Positions 7,599 to 14,036 of a DNA stretch of 14,036 bases are shown piece by piece. Source of the DNA: Comamonadaceae bacterium (GTDB taxonomy: Bacteria; Pseudomonadota; Gammaproteobacteria; Burkholderiales; Burkholderiaceae_C). Numbering within the stretch: position 1 is the stretch's first letter; the number at the start of each line of letters is the position of its first letter. The DNA lies in NCBI GenBank assembly GCA_947454695.1, contig CANGMW010000035.1:1-14036 (forward strand), read 5' to 3'. The position numbers and the translations under genes are program-made. Under the pieces are notes generated by a model. It was given only the letters and a program-made list of their open reading frames with translations, was not told the origin of the DNA and made no database searches.

Positions 7599-8810
7599 AT
7601 GCGTATGAAACAGTTGTTCGGTTTGTTGCTCGCGCTCTTTGCAAGTTTGTCGAACGCCCAGTTCATAGAGCACGAAGAACGGGACAAACGCTACCCCATA
7701 CCCGCTTCGTTTGTTCGAGGTACGCCGCACCAAGTTGGAATGTTCACGCACATGGCGCAGATAACGCCAACATGCAAAGTTGCCAAGTCATCAGCGCCCG
7801 TGCCCTTGCAGCGTGCCCCACGCGATTTATCGAAAACGCAATACGAACTAATTTTCAATTACACATTGAAAGAGCATCTCGAAAAAAACAACGTGATGGG
7901 ACTCACGTTTGTGCGAGACGGCAAAGTGATTGACCAGCACTACCAATACGAGCGCCGAGCAGATGACTTATTTGCATCCTTTTCAGCTGGCAAATCAATA
8001 ACCAGCCTTTTGATAGGCATTGCACTCGATGAAGGATTGATAGCAAGTCTTGATGACCCGGTTTCAAAATACACAGATCGAATTCACGAATCCAGCTACA
8101 GCAAAATAAAAATCAGATCGCTACTTCGGATGTCATCGGGCATTCCCTATTCAGAACCCCACACGGGCAGGGGCGATGCATCTGTTTTTGATGAATCATT
8201 ACGTCACAAATCAACTTCAAGTGTGCCAAAAACACTCAACCAATGGCAACGCGACAGTGTTGATGAAGGTAAAAAATTCAACTATGCAAGCATAGAAACT
8301 GCCGTGCTTGCTGAGGTCATCCGCGGAGCAACTGGGAAAAGTATTTGTCAATACACGCAAGACAAACTGTGGGAGCCCATCGGTGCTGAAACAGATGCAT
8401 TTTGGGAAACAGACAGCGAAGGCAATGTCTTAGGTCATTCTGGATTTAACGCCACTCAATCTGACTATGCAAAAGTGGCTGTGATGCTTGCCAATATGGG
8501 AGAAATTAATGGTCGGCGCGTACTTTCAGCGGAGTACATCGACCAAGCCACCAATGTGGACAGGCAGCCGGAAGGATTTAAATACGATCAGGCAGAGAAG
8601 CTATCAGGTTACGGCTACCAATTCTGGCTTCAAAAAAATGCTGGTCGCTACTATATGAATGGCTCATACGGCCAGTATGTATTTGTTGACCGCGATTCAA
8701 AGTCCGCCCTAGTCATCCACACTGCAGACCCTGTCCGTGTGAACGCAATGAGATCACTGAGAACCAGACGGCTTTTCGACGGCCTTATCAAAGCAACCGA
8801 TCCGCAATAA
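7599..8810 (+). CDS. Exported serine hydrolase of the class C beta-lactamase / NylB superfamily
   Basis: A 403-residue protein with a signal peptide (MRMKQLFGLLLALFASLSNA, predicted cleavage after residue 20), so it should act in the periplasm or outside the cell. The serine-beta-lactamase fold is indicated by SAGK at 129-132 (nucleophile Ser129, base Lys132), the LLRMSSGIPY segment, YAS at 229-231 in place of the YxN motif, and NGSYGQYVFVD at 354-364 where lactamases carry the third motif. This pattern matches the 6-aminohexanoate-dimer hydrolase/esterase branch better than true beta-lactamases, so resistance should not be assumed. Substrate unknown. ATG 7605 is an alternative start; neither start has a clear Shine-Dalgarno. 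Its DNA is clearly richer in A and T, with codons such as AAA, ATA and TTT, than the flanking genes, suggesting horizontal acquisition beside the tRNA. Confidence 0.88.
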   Translation: MRMKQLFGLLLALFASLSNAQFIEHEERDKRYPIPASFVRGTPHQVGMFTHMAQITPTCKVAKSSAPVPLQRAPRDLSKTQYELIFNYTLKEHLEKNNVMGLTFVRDGKVIDQHYQYERRADDLFASFSAGKSITSLLIGIALDEGLIASLDDPVSKYTDRIHESSYSKIKIRSLLRMSSGIPYSEPHTGRGDASVFDESLRHKSTSSVPKTLNQWQRDSVDEGKKFNYASIETAVLAEVIRGATGKSICQYTQDKLWEPIGAETDAFWETDSEGNVLGHSGFNATQSDYAKVAVMLANMGEINGRRVLSAEYIDQATNVDRQPEGFKYDQAEKLSGYGYQFWLQKNAGRYYMNGSYGQYVFVDRDSKSALVIHTADPVRVNAMRSLRTRRLFDGLIKATDPQ

Positions 8811-8872
8811 CCCATCCAGATCTTGAGTGCGCAATATTAAATGCACGCCTAGACCTTAAAGTAGCTCGCCCC

Positions 8873-9748
8873 ATGTTCACAAAAATTGCCGCCATCACCC
8901 TGCCCATCTTCGCACTGGCGCTGGTGGGGTTTCTTTATGGCCGGCGCATCAAACCGGATTTGGCCGGGGCCAACAAGTTGGTGGTGGATGTGGCCCTGCC
9001 GGCGTTGATTTTCACGTCCTTGTCGTCCAAGACTTTTGATCCGATATCCGCTGTGCCGTTCACCGGAGCCGCCATTGCCTTGATCGTGCTCACCGGCCTG
9101 ATCGCCTGGCCTCTGTCCAGATTTTCGGGCACCTCAAGACAAGCTTTTTTGCCCTGCGCCATGTTCACCAATGTGGGGCCGGTGGGCATTCCTTTGATCG
9201 CACTGGCTTATGGCCCGCAGGGCTTGGCGCCGGCTGTGGTGCTGTTGGTGATTTCCAATGTGCTGCACTTCACGCTGGGCGCGGGTGTGATGAGCGGCAA
9301 GGTCGATTGGCGCATGGTGTACGCCAACCCGCTGGTGTGGGCCACGGTGCTGGGGGTGGGCAGTTCGCAACTGCACCTGGCGTTGCCGGCTTGGCTGGAT
9401 ACGTCCCTGGCCATGATCGGCAGTGTGCTGGTGCCCATGATGCTGCTCTCCTTGGGAACCCGGCTGGCCACCAGCAAGGTGGCTGACGCACGGGTGGGCG
9501 CGCAATCTTCGATGTTGATAGGGCTCGTCCGCTTTATCGCGGTCTTCGCGGTGTTGGGGTTCATTCCCCTGCAAGGCGTTGAGCGCGGCGCGCTGATTTT
9601 GTTTGCTTGCCTACCGCCTGCTGTGTTTAACTTTTTATTGGCAGACAAGTTCCAAGTGGCACCCAACCAGGTGGCGTCGACCGTCATCCTGGGTCACGTC
9701 TTGAGTCTGGTGTTTTTGCCTTTGGGTATTTGGGTGGCGTTCAGTTAA
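8873..9748 (+). CDS. AEC-family permease (auxin efflux carrier family)
   Basis: A 291-residue inner-membrane protein with about eight to ten hydrophobic segments spread over its whole length, beginning with ITLPIFALALVGFLYGRR at the N-terminus. The block VDVALPALIFTSL followed by the NVGPVGIPLIALAYG segment, and a second half ending in CLPPAVFNFLLADKF with VASTVILGHVLSLVFLPLGIW, are typical of bacterial AEC transporters (two inverted halves, each with a conserved broken helix). Relatives export or import small carboxylates and similar metabolites; the substrate here cannot be inferred. The ATG at 8873 has no strong Shine-Dalgarno, and no other start fits better. The GC-rich codon use returns here after the AT-rich hydrolase, 62 bases upstream. 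The next gene is convergent, 29 bases away. Confidence 0.88.
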   Translation: MFTKIAAITLPIFALALVGFLYGRRIKPDLAGANKLVVDVALPALIFTSLSSKTFDPISAVPFTGAAIALIVLTGLIAWPLSRFSGTSRQAFLPCAMFTNVGPVGIPLIALAYGPQGLAPAVVLLVISNVLHFTLGAGVMSGKVDWRMVYANPLVWATVLGVGSSQLHLALPAWLDTSLAMIGSVLVPMMLLSLGTRLATSKVADARVGAQSSMLIGLVRFIAVFAVLGFIPLQGVERGALILFACLPPAVFNFLLADKFQVAPNQVASTVILGHVLSLVFLPLGIWVAFS

Positions 9749-9777
9749 AGAAAAAGCGCGTTCATTTGAGAGACGCC

Positions 9778-10161
9778 TCAGTTAATCCCCACCGCCCGCT
9801 GCTGTTGCCGCACATACGCGGTGATGTGCGCCACCTCGTCGGCGCTCACGCCCGGCACGGGCTTCATGTCGCCAAACCGCCAGTGGTGCGCACGCGCGCC
9901 ATAGCGCACCGCCATCTGGAAGGACGCATCGCCGTGGTGCGATGGCTCATAAATGCGGTCCAGCAAGGGCGGGCCTTGTTCGGTGCCACGCAAATTTTGA
10001 CCATGGCAGGCCGCGCAGTTTTTCTCGAACAGGCGCTTGCCTTGCGTGGCGTTGGGCATGAGCCCGGCGCTGGGGGTGGGCACAGTCAGGTTCTGGGCTT
10101 GGACTGAGACGATGCCGGTGGCGACCAGCAGGCCGATAAGCGGGCGAAGCAAGGGTGACAT
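9778..10161 (-). CDS. Small periplasmic c-type cytochrome
   Basis: A 127-residue protein with a signal peptide (MSPLLRPLIGLLVATGIVSVQA, likely cleaved around residue 22) and a single haem-binding motif CAACH at residues 49-53. Met99 in the segment FGDMKPVPG is the probable sixth haem ligand, and the C-terminal helix SADEVAHITAYVRQQQ is typical of class I cytochromes c. It should be exported and fitted with haem by the cytochrome c maturation system and carry electrons in the periplasm. The partner is unknown; no oxidase or dehydrogenase lies beside it. AAAGG about 8 bases before the ATG supports the start. It is divergent from the response regulator gene, 33 bases between starts, and ends convergently with the AEC permease gene. 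Confidence 0.92.
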   Translation of the reverse strand: MSPLLRPLIGLLVATGIVSVQAQNLTVPTPSAGLMPNATQGKRLFEKNCAACHGQNLRGTEQGPPLLDRIYEPSHHGDASFQMAVRYGARAHHWRFGDMKPVPGVSADEVAHITAYVRQQQRAVGIN

Positions 10162-10173
10162 CCGTTTGCCTTT

Positions 10174-10193
10174 CTTAGATTTATCATTCTAAG
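10174..10193. promoter_or_regulatory. Candidate operator between the cytochrome c and two-component genes
   Basis: CTTAGA at 10174-10179 and TCTAAG at 10188-10193 form a perfect inverted repeat around 8 bases. The same region also reads as an imperfect direct repeat, TTCTTAG and TTCTAAG, spaced 15 bases start to start. OmpR-family regulators often bind direct repeats rich in CTTA, so autoregulation by the adjacent regulator is plausible. It ends one base before the regulator's ATG at 10195. The spacer contains TATCAT (10182-10187), a possible -10 that would start a nearly leaderless message. Confidence 0.45.
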
Positions 10194-10194
10194 T

Positions 10195-10869
10195 ATGAGA
10201 ATTCTTTTGGCTGAAGACGATGTGTTGTTGGGTGAGGGCCTGTGCGCAGGCCTCAAACAACGGGACTTTCAGGTGGACTGGGTGCGCGATGGTGTGAGCG
10301 CTGAACACGAAATGCGCGCCCAACCCTTTGCGGCCGCCATTTTAGATTTGGGCCTACCGGGTCTGGATGGCATGGCGGTGCTGCAGTCGGTACGGGCGGC
10401 CAATTGCAATGTGCCCGTGCTCATTCTGACGGCGCGGGAAGCCGTGGCGGACAAACTGCAGGGCTTCGCTTTGGGCGCTGATGACTACATCCTCAAACCG
10501 GTGGATCTGGATGAGTTGGCAGCGCGCCTCCATGCGGTGGTCCGGCGCACACATGGTCAGCCCCAAGAGAGTTTGCGGGTGCAAGACGTGGTCCTGACCC
10601 CGGCCAGCCGCAACGTGACGCTGGATGGTGAGGCGGTGACCTTGTCCCTGCGCGAGTTCGACCTCTTGCATGTCTTGATGTTGAATGCAGGCCGCGTTTT
10701 GTCGCGCGAGCAAATCGAGCAACGCTTGTACGCTTGGGGGCAAGAAGTAGACAGCAACGCGGTGGAGGTGCACATCCACCACCTGCGGCGCAAACTGGGT
10801 GCCTCGCTGATCCAAACCGTGCGCGGCATTGGCTATGTGCTGCACAAATCGAGCAGCGAAGCCGTATGA
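10195..10869 (+). CDS. OmpR/PhoB-family response regulator (QseB/PmrA-like)
   Basis: A 224-residue DNA-binding response regulator. The receiver domain (about 1-115) has the acidic pair in LLAEDD (Asp8, Asp9), the phosphoacceptor Asp51 in LDLGLPG, Thr79 in LILTARE and Lys101 in LKP. The C-terminal winged helix (about 128-220) has the EFDLLHVLMLNAGRVLSRE helix, the VEVHIHHLRRKLG recognition helix and the IQTVRGIGYVL wing. Overall layout resembles QseB/PmrA/TctD-type regulators. ATG 10195 is the natural start by domain alignment, although no Shine-Dalgarno is visible and translation may be nearly leaderless. Its stop overlaps the start of the kinase gene (ATGA at 10866-10869), indicating translational coupling. 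Targets are unknown; the divergent cytochrome gene is an obvious candidate. Confidence 0.95.
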   Translation: MRILLAEDDVLLGEGLCAGLKQRDFQVDWVRDGVSAEHEMRAQPFAAAILDLGLPGLDGMAVLQSVRAANCNVPVLILTAREAVADKLQGFALGADDYILKPVDLDELAARLHAVVRRTHGQPQESLRVQDVVLTPASRNVTLDGEAVTLSLREFDLLHVLMLNAGRVLSREQIEQRLYAWGQEVDSNAVEVHIHHLRRKLGASLIQTVRGIGYVLHKSSSEAV

Positions 10870-12209
10870 AACAAGCCCGTCCGCTGCAGGTAAAACTGAC
10901 CTTGTCTGTCCTACTGGGTGTGAGCGCCATTTGGGTGGTGATGCTGCTTGTGATCTGGCAAGACAGCCAGCGCCAAATCGACAAATTGCTCGATGACCAC
11001 TTGGTGCAGTCGGCCGCCTTGCTGGTGGCCCAGCAAGGGCCTCATGTTTTTGATGAAGATCCCAAGGACACGCTGGTGGCTCACCCCAAAGTGGTGAGTG
11101 TGATGTACCAGGTTTTCCATGACGAGGCGCTGACGCTCAAGTCCGACAATGCGCCTATGCAGCCCATGCAAGCCAATGGCAAACCATTTGCGGTGGGCTT
11201 TGATGATGTGGTGATAGAGGACTCGGTCTGGCGTGTGTATGCCTCTTTTGGGGAGGAGACCGATGTGCATGTGTATGTGGCCGAGCGCGTTTCCAGCCGC
11301 ACAGCGATTTTGCAGGCCGTGCTGCGCAGTGCGTTTTGGCCCTTGCTGGTGGCCTTGCCTTTGCTGGGCCTGAGTATTTGGTGGACTATTCACCGTGGCT
11401 TGCGTCCCCTGCGTCAATTGAGTGCGGCATTATCTGAGCGGGGTACCCGCGACTTTCACAAATTCACTTTGAGCCACGCCTCGCAAGAAATCACTGCGGT
11501 GGTGGATGCACTTAACGCTTTGTTTGCCCGCATAGAAACTTTGGTGGACTCGGAGCGTCGCTTCACCGCCGACGCTGCGCATGAATTACGCACGCCCATT
11601 GCGGCCATCCGCACGCAAGCCCAGGTGGCACTGGGCGCCACCGACGAACCCTCCCGTGCACGCGCTTTGATGGGCACGATTGCAGGGTGTGAGCGCGCCA
11701 ACCGGGTGCTCACACAACTGCTGGTGTTGGCACGCCTGGAAAACACGGTGCGCGCTGATGCCAAGCTGGTGGACCTGGCTGAGATTTGCCGTGCCACCGC
11801 GGCCGAAATTGCGCCTCAAGCGTTTGACAAGCAGCAAGACATGGCGCTGGAGTGTGACCCCGACTGCAGGGTGTTGGGTGATGAAACGCTCTTGGCGCTC
11901 ATGCTGCACAACCTCATCGTCAATGCGGTTCGCTACAGCCCTCCAGGCGCACAGGTTTGCATCGCCGTGCGCCATCAAGCGGGAAGTGTGGTGGTGACGG
12001 TGGACGACAGCGGCCCGGGATTGAATGCTGCAGAAATGCAGCGTGTGGGCGAGCGCTTTTTCAGGGGGCAGCATCAGCTCGAAAGCGGCAGCGGCTTGGG
12101 TCTGTCGATTGCCCGGCGCATTGCGTCAGTCCATGAGGGCGCGTTAAAGGTCGCTGCATCCACTTCCCTGCCCGGTCTGCACGTGTCGGTGCGCCTGAAG
12201 GCGGCTTGA
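10866..12209 (+). CDS. Sensor histidine kinase (QseC/PmrB-like)
   Basis: A 447-residue inner-membrane kinase, partner of the preceding regulator. TM1 spans about residues 10-31, a periplasmic sensor domain about 32-155, and TM2 about 157-176. A HAMP-like linker follows. The phosphoacceptor His239 is in the H box AAHELRTPIAAIR. The ATPase domain shows the N box HNLIVNAVRYSP (Asn349, Asn353), G1 DDSGPGL (380-386) and G2 GSGLGLSIARR (408-418). All catalytic elements are intact. The sensor domain size and style resemble the QseC/PmrB/TctE group, but I cannot tell what it senses. It is transcribed with the regulator, with a 4-base overlap. No convincing terminator follows before the next gene at 12328. 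Confidence 0.95.
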   Translation: MKQARPLQVKLTLSVLLGVSAIWVVMLLVIWQDSQRQIDKLLDDHLVQSAALLVAQQGPHVFDEDPKDTLVAHPKVVSVMYQVFHDEALTLKSDNAPMQPMQANGKPFAVGFDDVVIEDSVWRVYASFGEETDVHVYVAERVSSRTAILQAVLRSAFWPLLVALPLLGLSIWWTIHRGLRPLRQLSAALSERGTRDFHKFTLSHASQEITAVVDALNALFARIETLVDSERRFTADAAHELRTPIAAIRTQAQVALGATDEPSRARALMGTIAGCERANRVLTQLLVLARLENTVRADAKLVDLAEICRATAAEIAPQAFDKQQDMALECDPDCRVLGDETLLALMLHNLIVNAVRYSPPGAQVCIAVRHQAGSVVVTVDDSGPGLNAAEMQRVGERFFRGQHQLESGSGLGLSIARRIASVHEGALKVAASTSLPGLHVSVRLKAA

Positions 12210-12284
12210 ACTTACGCCGGTTTCTTGACTTACATCAGGTTCTGAATTTCAGGAAAGCTTAATGTAGGCGTGTTGATATCAACT

Positions 12285-12305
12285 TGCCAGGCACGGTGCT
12301 TGGCA
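12285..12305. promoter_or_regulatory. Near-perfect 21-bp palindrome upstream of the repeat protein
   Basis: The arm TGCCAGGCAC (12285-12294) and its partner GTGCTTGGCA (12296-12305) are reverse complements except for one mismatched pair, around a single central base. It ends 22 bases before the ATG at 12328. A separate perfect 10-bp palindrome TTGATATCAA lies just upstream at 12273-12282. The position suits a repressor or activator operator, or an RNA hairpin in the leader. I see no convincing -35/-10 pair in this 118-base gap. Confidence 0.55.
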
Positions 12306-12327
12306 TTGATAGATGCAATAAACGCTT

Positions 12328-14036
12328 ATGGCCAACCTGACTGTTCAAACCGCACTTGCCAACTTCGCTTCCAACCCGGCACTTGCCGCCGTCACGATTG
12401 CGGACACCTCGGCCAATATTGCCGCCAATCTGGACGCGCTCAACACCATGGCCGCCAGCAGCAAGATCACATCGGTCAGCCAAACCGGCACGGTTGCGCC
12501 TTTGGCCATCACCGGCAGCCAATTGCTCAACGACAGCAAAATACTCGCCAAAATTTCCGGCACGTACACGATGGTGGTGTCTTCCGTCTTGGCGGCCAAT
12601 GTGGCGACTGCGCTGGCCAACACCAAAGTCACCTCGGTCACCCTGAGCGACTCGGCTGCCAACATCAACAGCAATCTGGCCGCAGTGGTCACGGCCGGCG
12701 CCAACACCAAACTCAAGTCGATCACCGAAACGGGAACACCCGCGCCATTGGCACTGAGCGCTGCACAGTACAGCGCCACGCTCACCGGCAAGCTCACCAA
12801 CACCATGGTCAGCGTCAGCGCGGTGACCTCCGCCAACGCAGCGACGGTGGCCGCCGACACCAAAGTCAACGCCCTCACGGTGTCCGACAGCGCAGCCAAT
12901 TTGCTCAAAAATGTCGCAGCACTCGTCACGCTGGCCAATGGCAACAAATTGAGTGCCATCACGGAGACCGGCACCCTCAGCGCCTTGGCGCTCACGCAAG
13001 CCCAGTACAGCACGGCGCTGACCAGCAAGTTTGCCAACTTCACTGCCACGGTCAGTGGTGTGAGCCTAGCCAACGCAAGCGCGATCACCGCCGATGCCAA
13101 AGTCGCTTCGGTGGCCATCTCGGATGGCAGCGCGAACATCGCAGCCAACTTGAACGCGCTGCAAGCCATGGGCAGCAAGCTGAGCGCCATCACCCAGACG
13201 GGTACGGTCACGCCCTTGGCCATCACAGCAGCCCAAGTCAGTGCAGACGCCGCGGCTTTGGGCAAGATCGCAGGCGGCAGCTATACCCTCAATGTGTCTG
13301 AGGTGGCTGCAGCCAGCCTTGCCAGCCTGAACACCAATGCCAAAGTGGTGGCCATTCAAGTGACCGACACCGCTGCCAATTTGAGCAGCCTTATTGCCGC
13401 CCTGGTCACGGCGGGCGCGGGAAGCAAACTCAAAACCATCACCGAAACGGGCACCGTCACAGCTCTGACGCTCACGGCTGCCCAGTACAGCACCACGCTG
13501 AGCGCCAAATTTTCAAATTTCACCGCAGCCGTCACCGGTGTGACGTCAACCAACGCGGCCACGGTAGCGGCCGACAGCAAAGTCTCGGCCGTGTCCATCA
13601 CGGACAGCTCAGCCAACTTAATTAAAAACCTCGCCTCGCTCGTCACGCTGGCTAACGGGAGCAAGTTGTCGGCCATCACCGAGAGCGGGACCGTGTCTGC
13701 ACTGGCACTCACCGGCGCGCAGTACAGCAGCAACCTGACGAGCAAATTCAGCAACTTCACGGCGACTGTCAGTGCGGCCAGTGCCGCGCAAGCTGCCAGC
13801 CTGGCAGTGGACGCCAAAATCACGTCGGTCACTGTGTCTGACAGCAGCGCCAACATCGCGCTCAACCTGAACGCTTTGCAAGCCAGCGCCAGCAAAATTG
13901 CCAGCATCACGCAATCGGGCAGTGCAAGCGCCCTGTCGATCACGGCCGCGCAGCTCAGCGCCGATGCAGTGGCCTTGGGCAAAATCGCGGGCAGCTACAG
14001 CTTGAATGTGGGCGAGGTCAGCGCTTCGGCCATGTC
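12328..14036 (+). CDS. Large repetitive protein, N-terminal 569 residues (3' end outside window)
   Basis: A long open frame from ATG 12328 to the right edge; an in-frame TGA at 12307 and TAA at 12319 rule out an earlier start. No clear Shine-Dalgarno is visible. After a short N-terminal segment (MANLTVQTALANFASNPALA) the protein consists of about 79-residue repeats rich in Ala, Thr, Ser, Val and Leu, with the pattern V..V.VSDSAANI..NL.AL, then KL..IT.TGT..LALTAAQ. Asp and Asn in the SDSAAN motif recur in every unit. No signal peptide or membrane segment is present. The visible part appears to contain no Arg, His, Cys or Trp. Such architecture suggests a surface or secreted giant protein, for example a type I secretion substrate whose signal would be C-terminal, beyond the window. 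That role is inference; no RTX nonapeptides or secretion genes are visible here. I do not recognise a named family with certainty. Confidence 0.85.
   Translation, partial: MANLTVQTALANFASNPALAAVTIADTSANIAANLDALNTMAASSKITSVSQTGTVAPLAITGSQLLNDSKILAKISGTYTMVVSSVLAANVATALANTKVTSVTLSDSAANINSNLAAVVTAGANTKLKSITETGTPAPLALSAAQYSATLTGKLTNTMVSVSAVTSANAATVAADTKVNALTVSDSAANLLKNVAALVTLANGNKLSAITETGTLSALALTQAQYSTALTSKFANFTATVSGVSLANASAITADAKVASVAISDGSANIAANLNALQAMGSKLSAITQTGTVTPLAITAAQVSADAAALGKIAGGSYTLNVSEVAAASLASLNTNAKVVAIQVTDTAANLSSLIAALVTAGAGSKLKTITETGTVTALTLTAAQYSTTLSAKFSNFTAAVTGVTSTNAATVAADSKVSAVSITDSSANLIKNLASLVTLANGSKLSAITESGTVSALALTGAQYSSNLTSKFSNFTATVSAASAAQAASLAVDAKITSVTVSDSSANIALNLNALQASASKIASITQSGSASALSITAAQLSADAVALGKIAGSYSLNVGEVSASAM
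12391..14036 (+). repeat. Coding tandem repeats with A-B-C higher-order period
   Basis: Units start at 12391, 12628, 12865, 13102, 13345, 13582 and 13819, giving lengths of 237, 237, 237, 243, 237 and 237 bases (79 or 81 residues); the seventh is cut by the window edge. Units 1, 4 and 7 (type A) share NLxAL, a Q-(T/S)-G motif and KI-G-(S)Y. Units 2 and 5 (type B) share an AGA..KLK.ITETGT stretch and AAQYS. Units 3 and 6 (type C) share K(N/L)..LVTLANG.KLSAITE. The larger period is therefore about 711-717 bases, implying expansion in blocks of three units. Confidence 0.85.

Noticed and set aside
7599..8810. Classification of the serine hydrolase as a beta-lactamase resistance gene
   Set aside because: The SxxK motif is shared by esterases, peptidases and amide hydrolases. 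The second and third motifs are not those of class C beta-lactamases, so resistance cannot be claimed.
8811..8872. Promoter before the AEC permease gene (TTGAGT and TATTAA)
   Set aside because: The two hexamers are only six bases apart and no other pairing with acceptable spacing was found.
12345..13982. Two long minus-strand frames (306 and 208 residues) and a 343-residue plus-strand frame over the repeat region
   Set aside because: They are other-frame readings of the repeat gene. The regular codon pattern keeps them open and gives artificial hydrophobic or Gln/His-rich repeats. The frame from 12328 has a coherent repeat motif and no stop to the window edge.

Overview
The window looks like a chromosomal segment of a betaproteobacterium of the order Burkholderiales, most likely family Comamonadaceae. 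The evidence is high GC with strong third-position GC bias, the style of the prfB, pepN and fbp proteins, and a GC-rich REP-like repeat of a kind I associate with that family. The genus cannot be fixed from the sequence alone. There are nine protein genes, one of them a frameshifted prfB, and one tRNA. No gap without a gene exceeds about 160 bases.

Layout: (1) 1-1393, minus strand: an acyl-CoA synthetase running off the left edge. Its reading frame is interrupted, without a stop, by an 84-bp GC-rich tandem repeat. (2) 1443-2399, plus: an alpha/beta hydrolase, divergent from the synthetase, closed by a hairpin terminator. (3) 2485-7350, plus: prfB (peptide release factor 2, with its programmed +1 frameshift), pepN (aminopeptidase N) and fbp (class I fructose-1,6-bisphosphatase), tightly spaced and probably co-transcribed. 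A tRNA-Thr(CGU) with its own consensus -10 inside the end of fbp and a strong intrinsic terminator follows. (4) 7599-8810, plus: an exported serine hydrolase of the class C beta-lactamase/NylB superfamily in visibly AT-richer DNA, perhaps acquired next to the tRNA. (5) 8873-9748, plus: an AEC-family permease. (6) 9778-10161, minus: a small periplasmic cytochrome c, divergent from an OmpR-family response regulator and sensor kinase pair (10195-12209) whose genes overlap by 4 bases. The intergenic region carries an inverted repeat that could be an operator. (7) 12328 to the right edge, plus: the first 569 residues of a large repetitive protein without a signal peptide. It is built of about 79-residue units arranged as A-B-C-A-B-C-A and is preceded by a near-perfect 21-bp palindrome.

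Most of the window is housekeeping. The parts that deserve a second look are the in-frame repeat expansion inside the acyl-CoA synthetase, the repeat protein with its higher-order periodicity and upstream palindrome, and the cytochrome/two-component divergent region. I see no CRISPR array, transposase, phage gene or recognisable defence system. Statements about family resemblance come from memory of motifs, not from searches.
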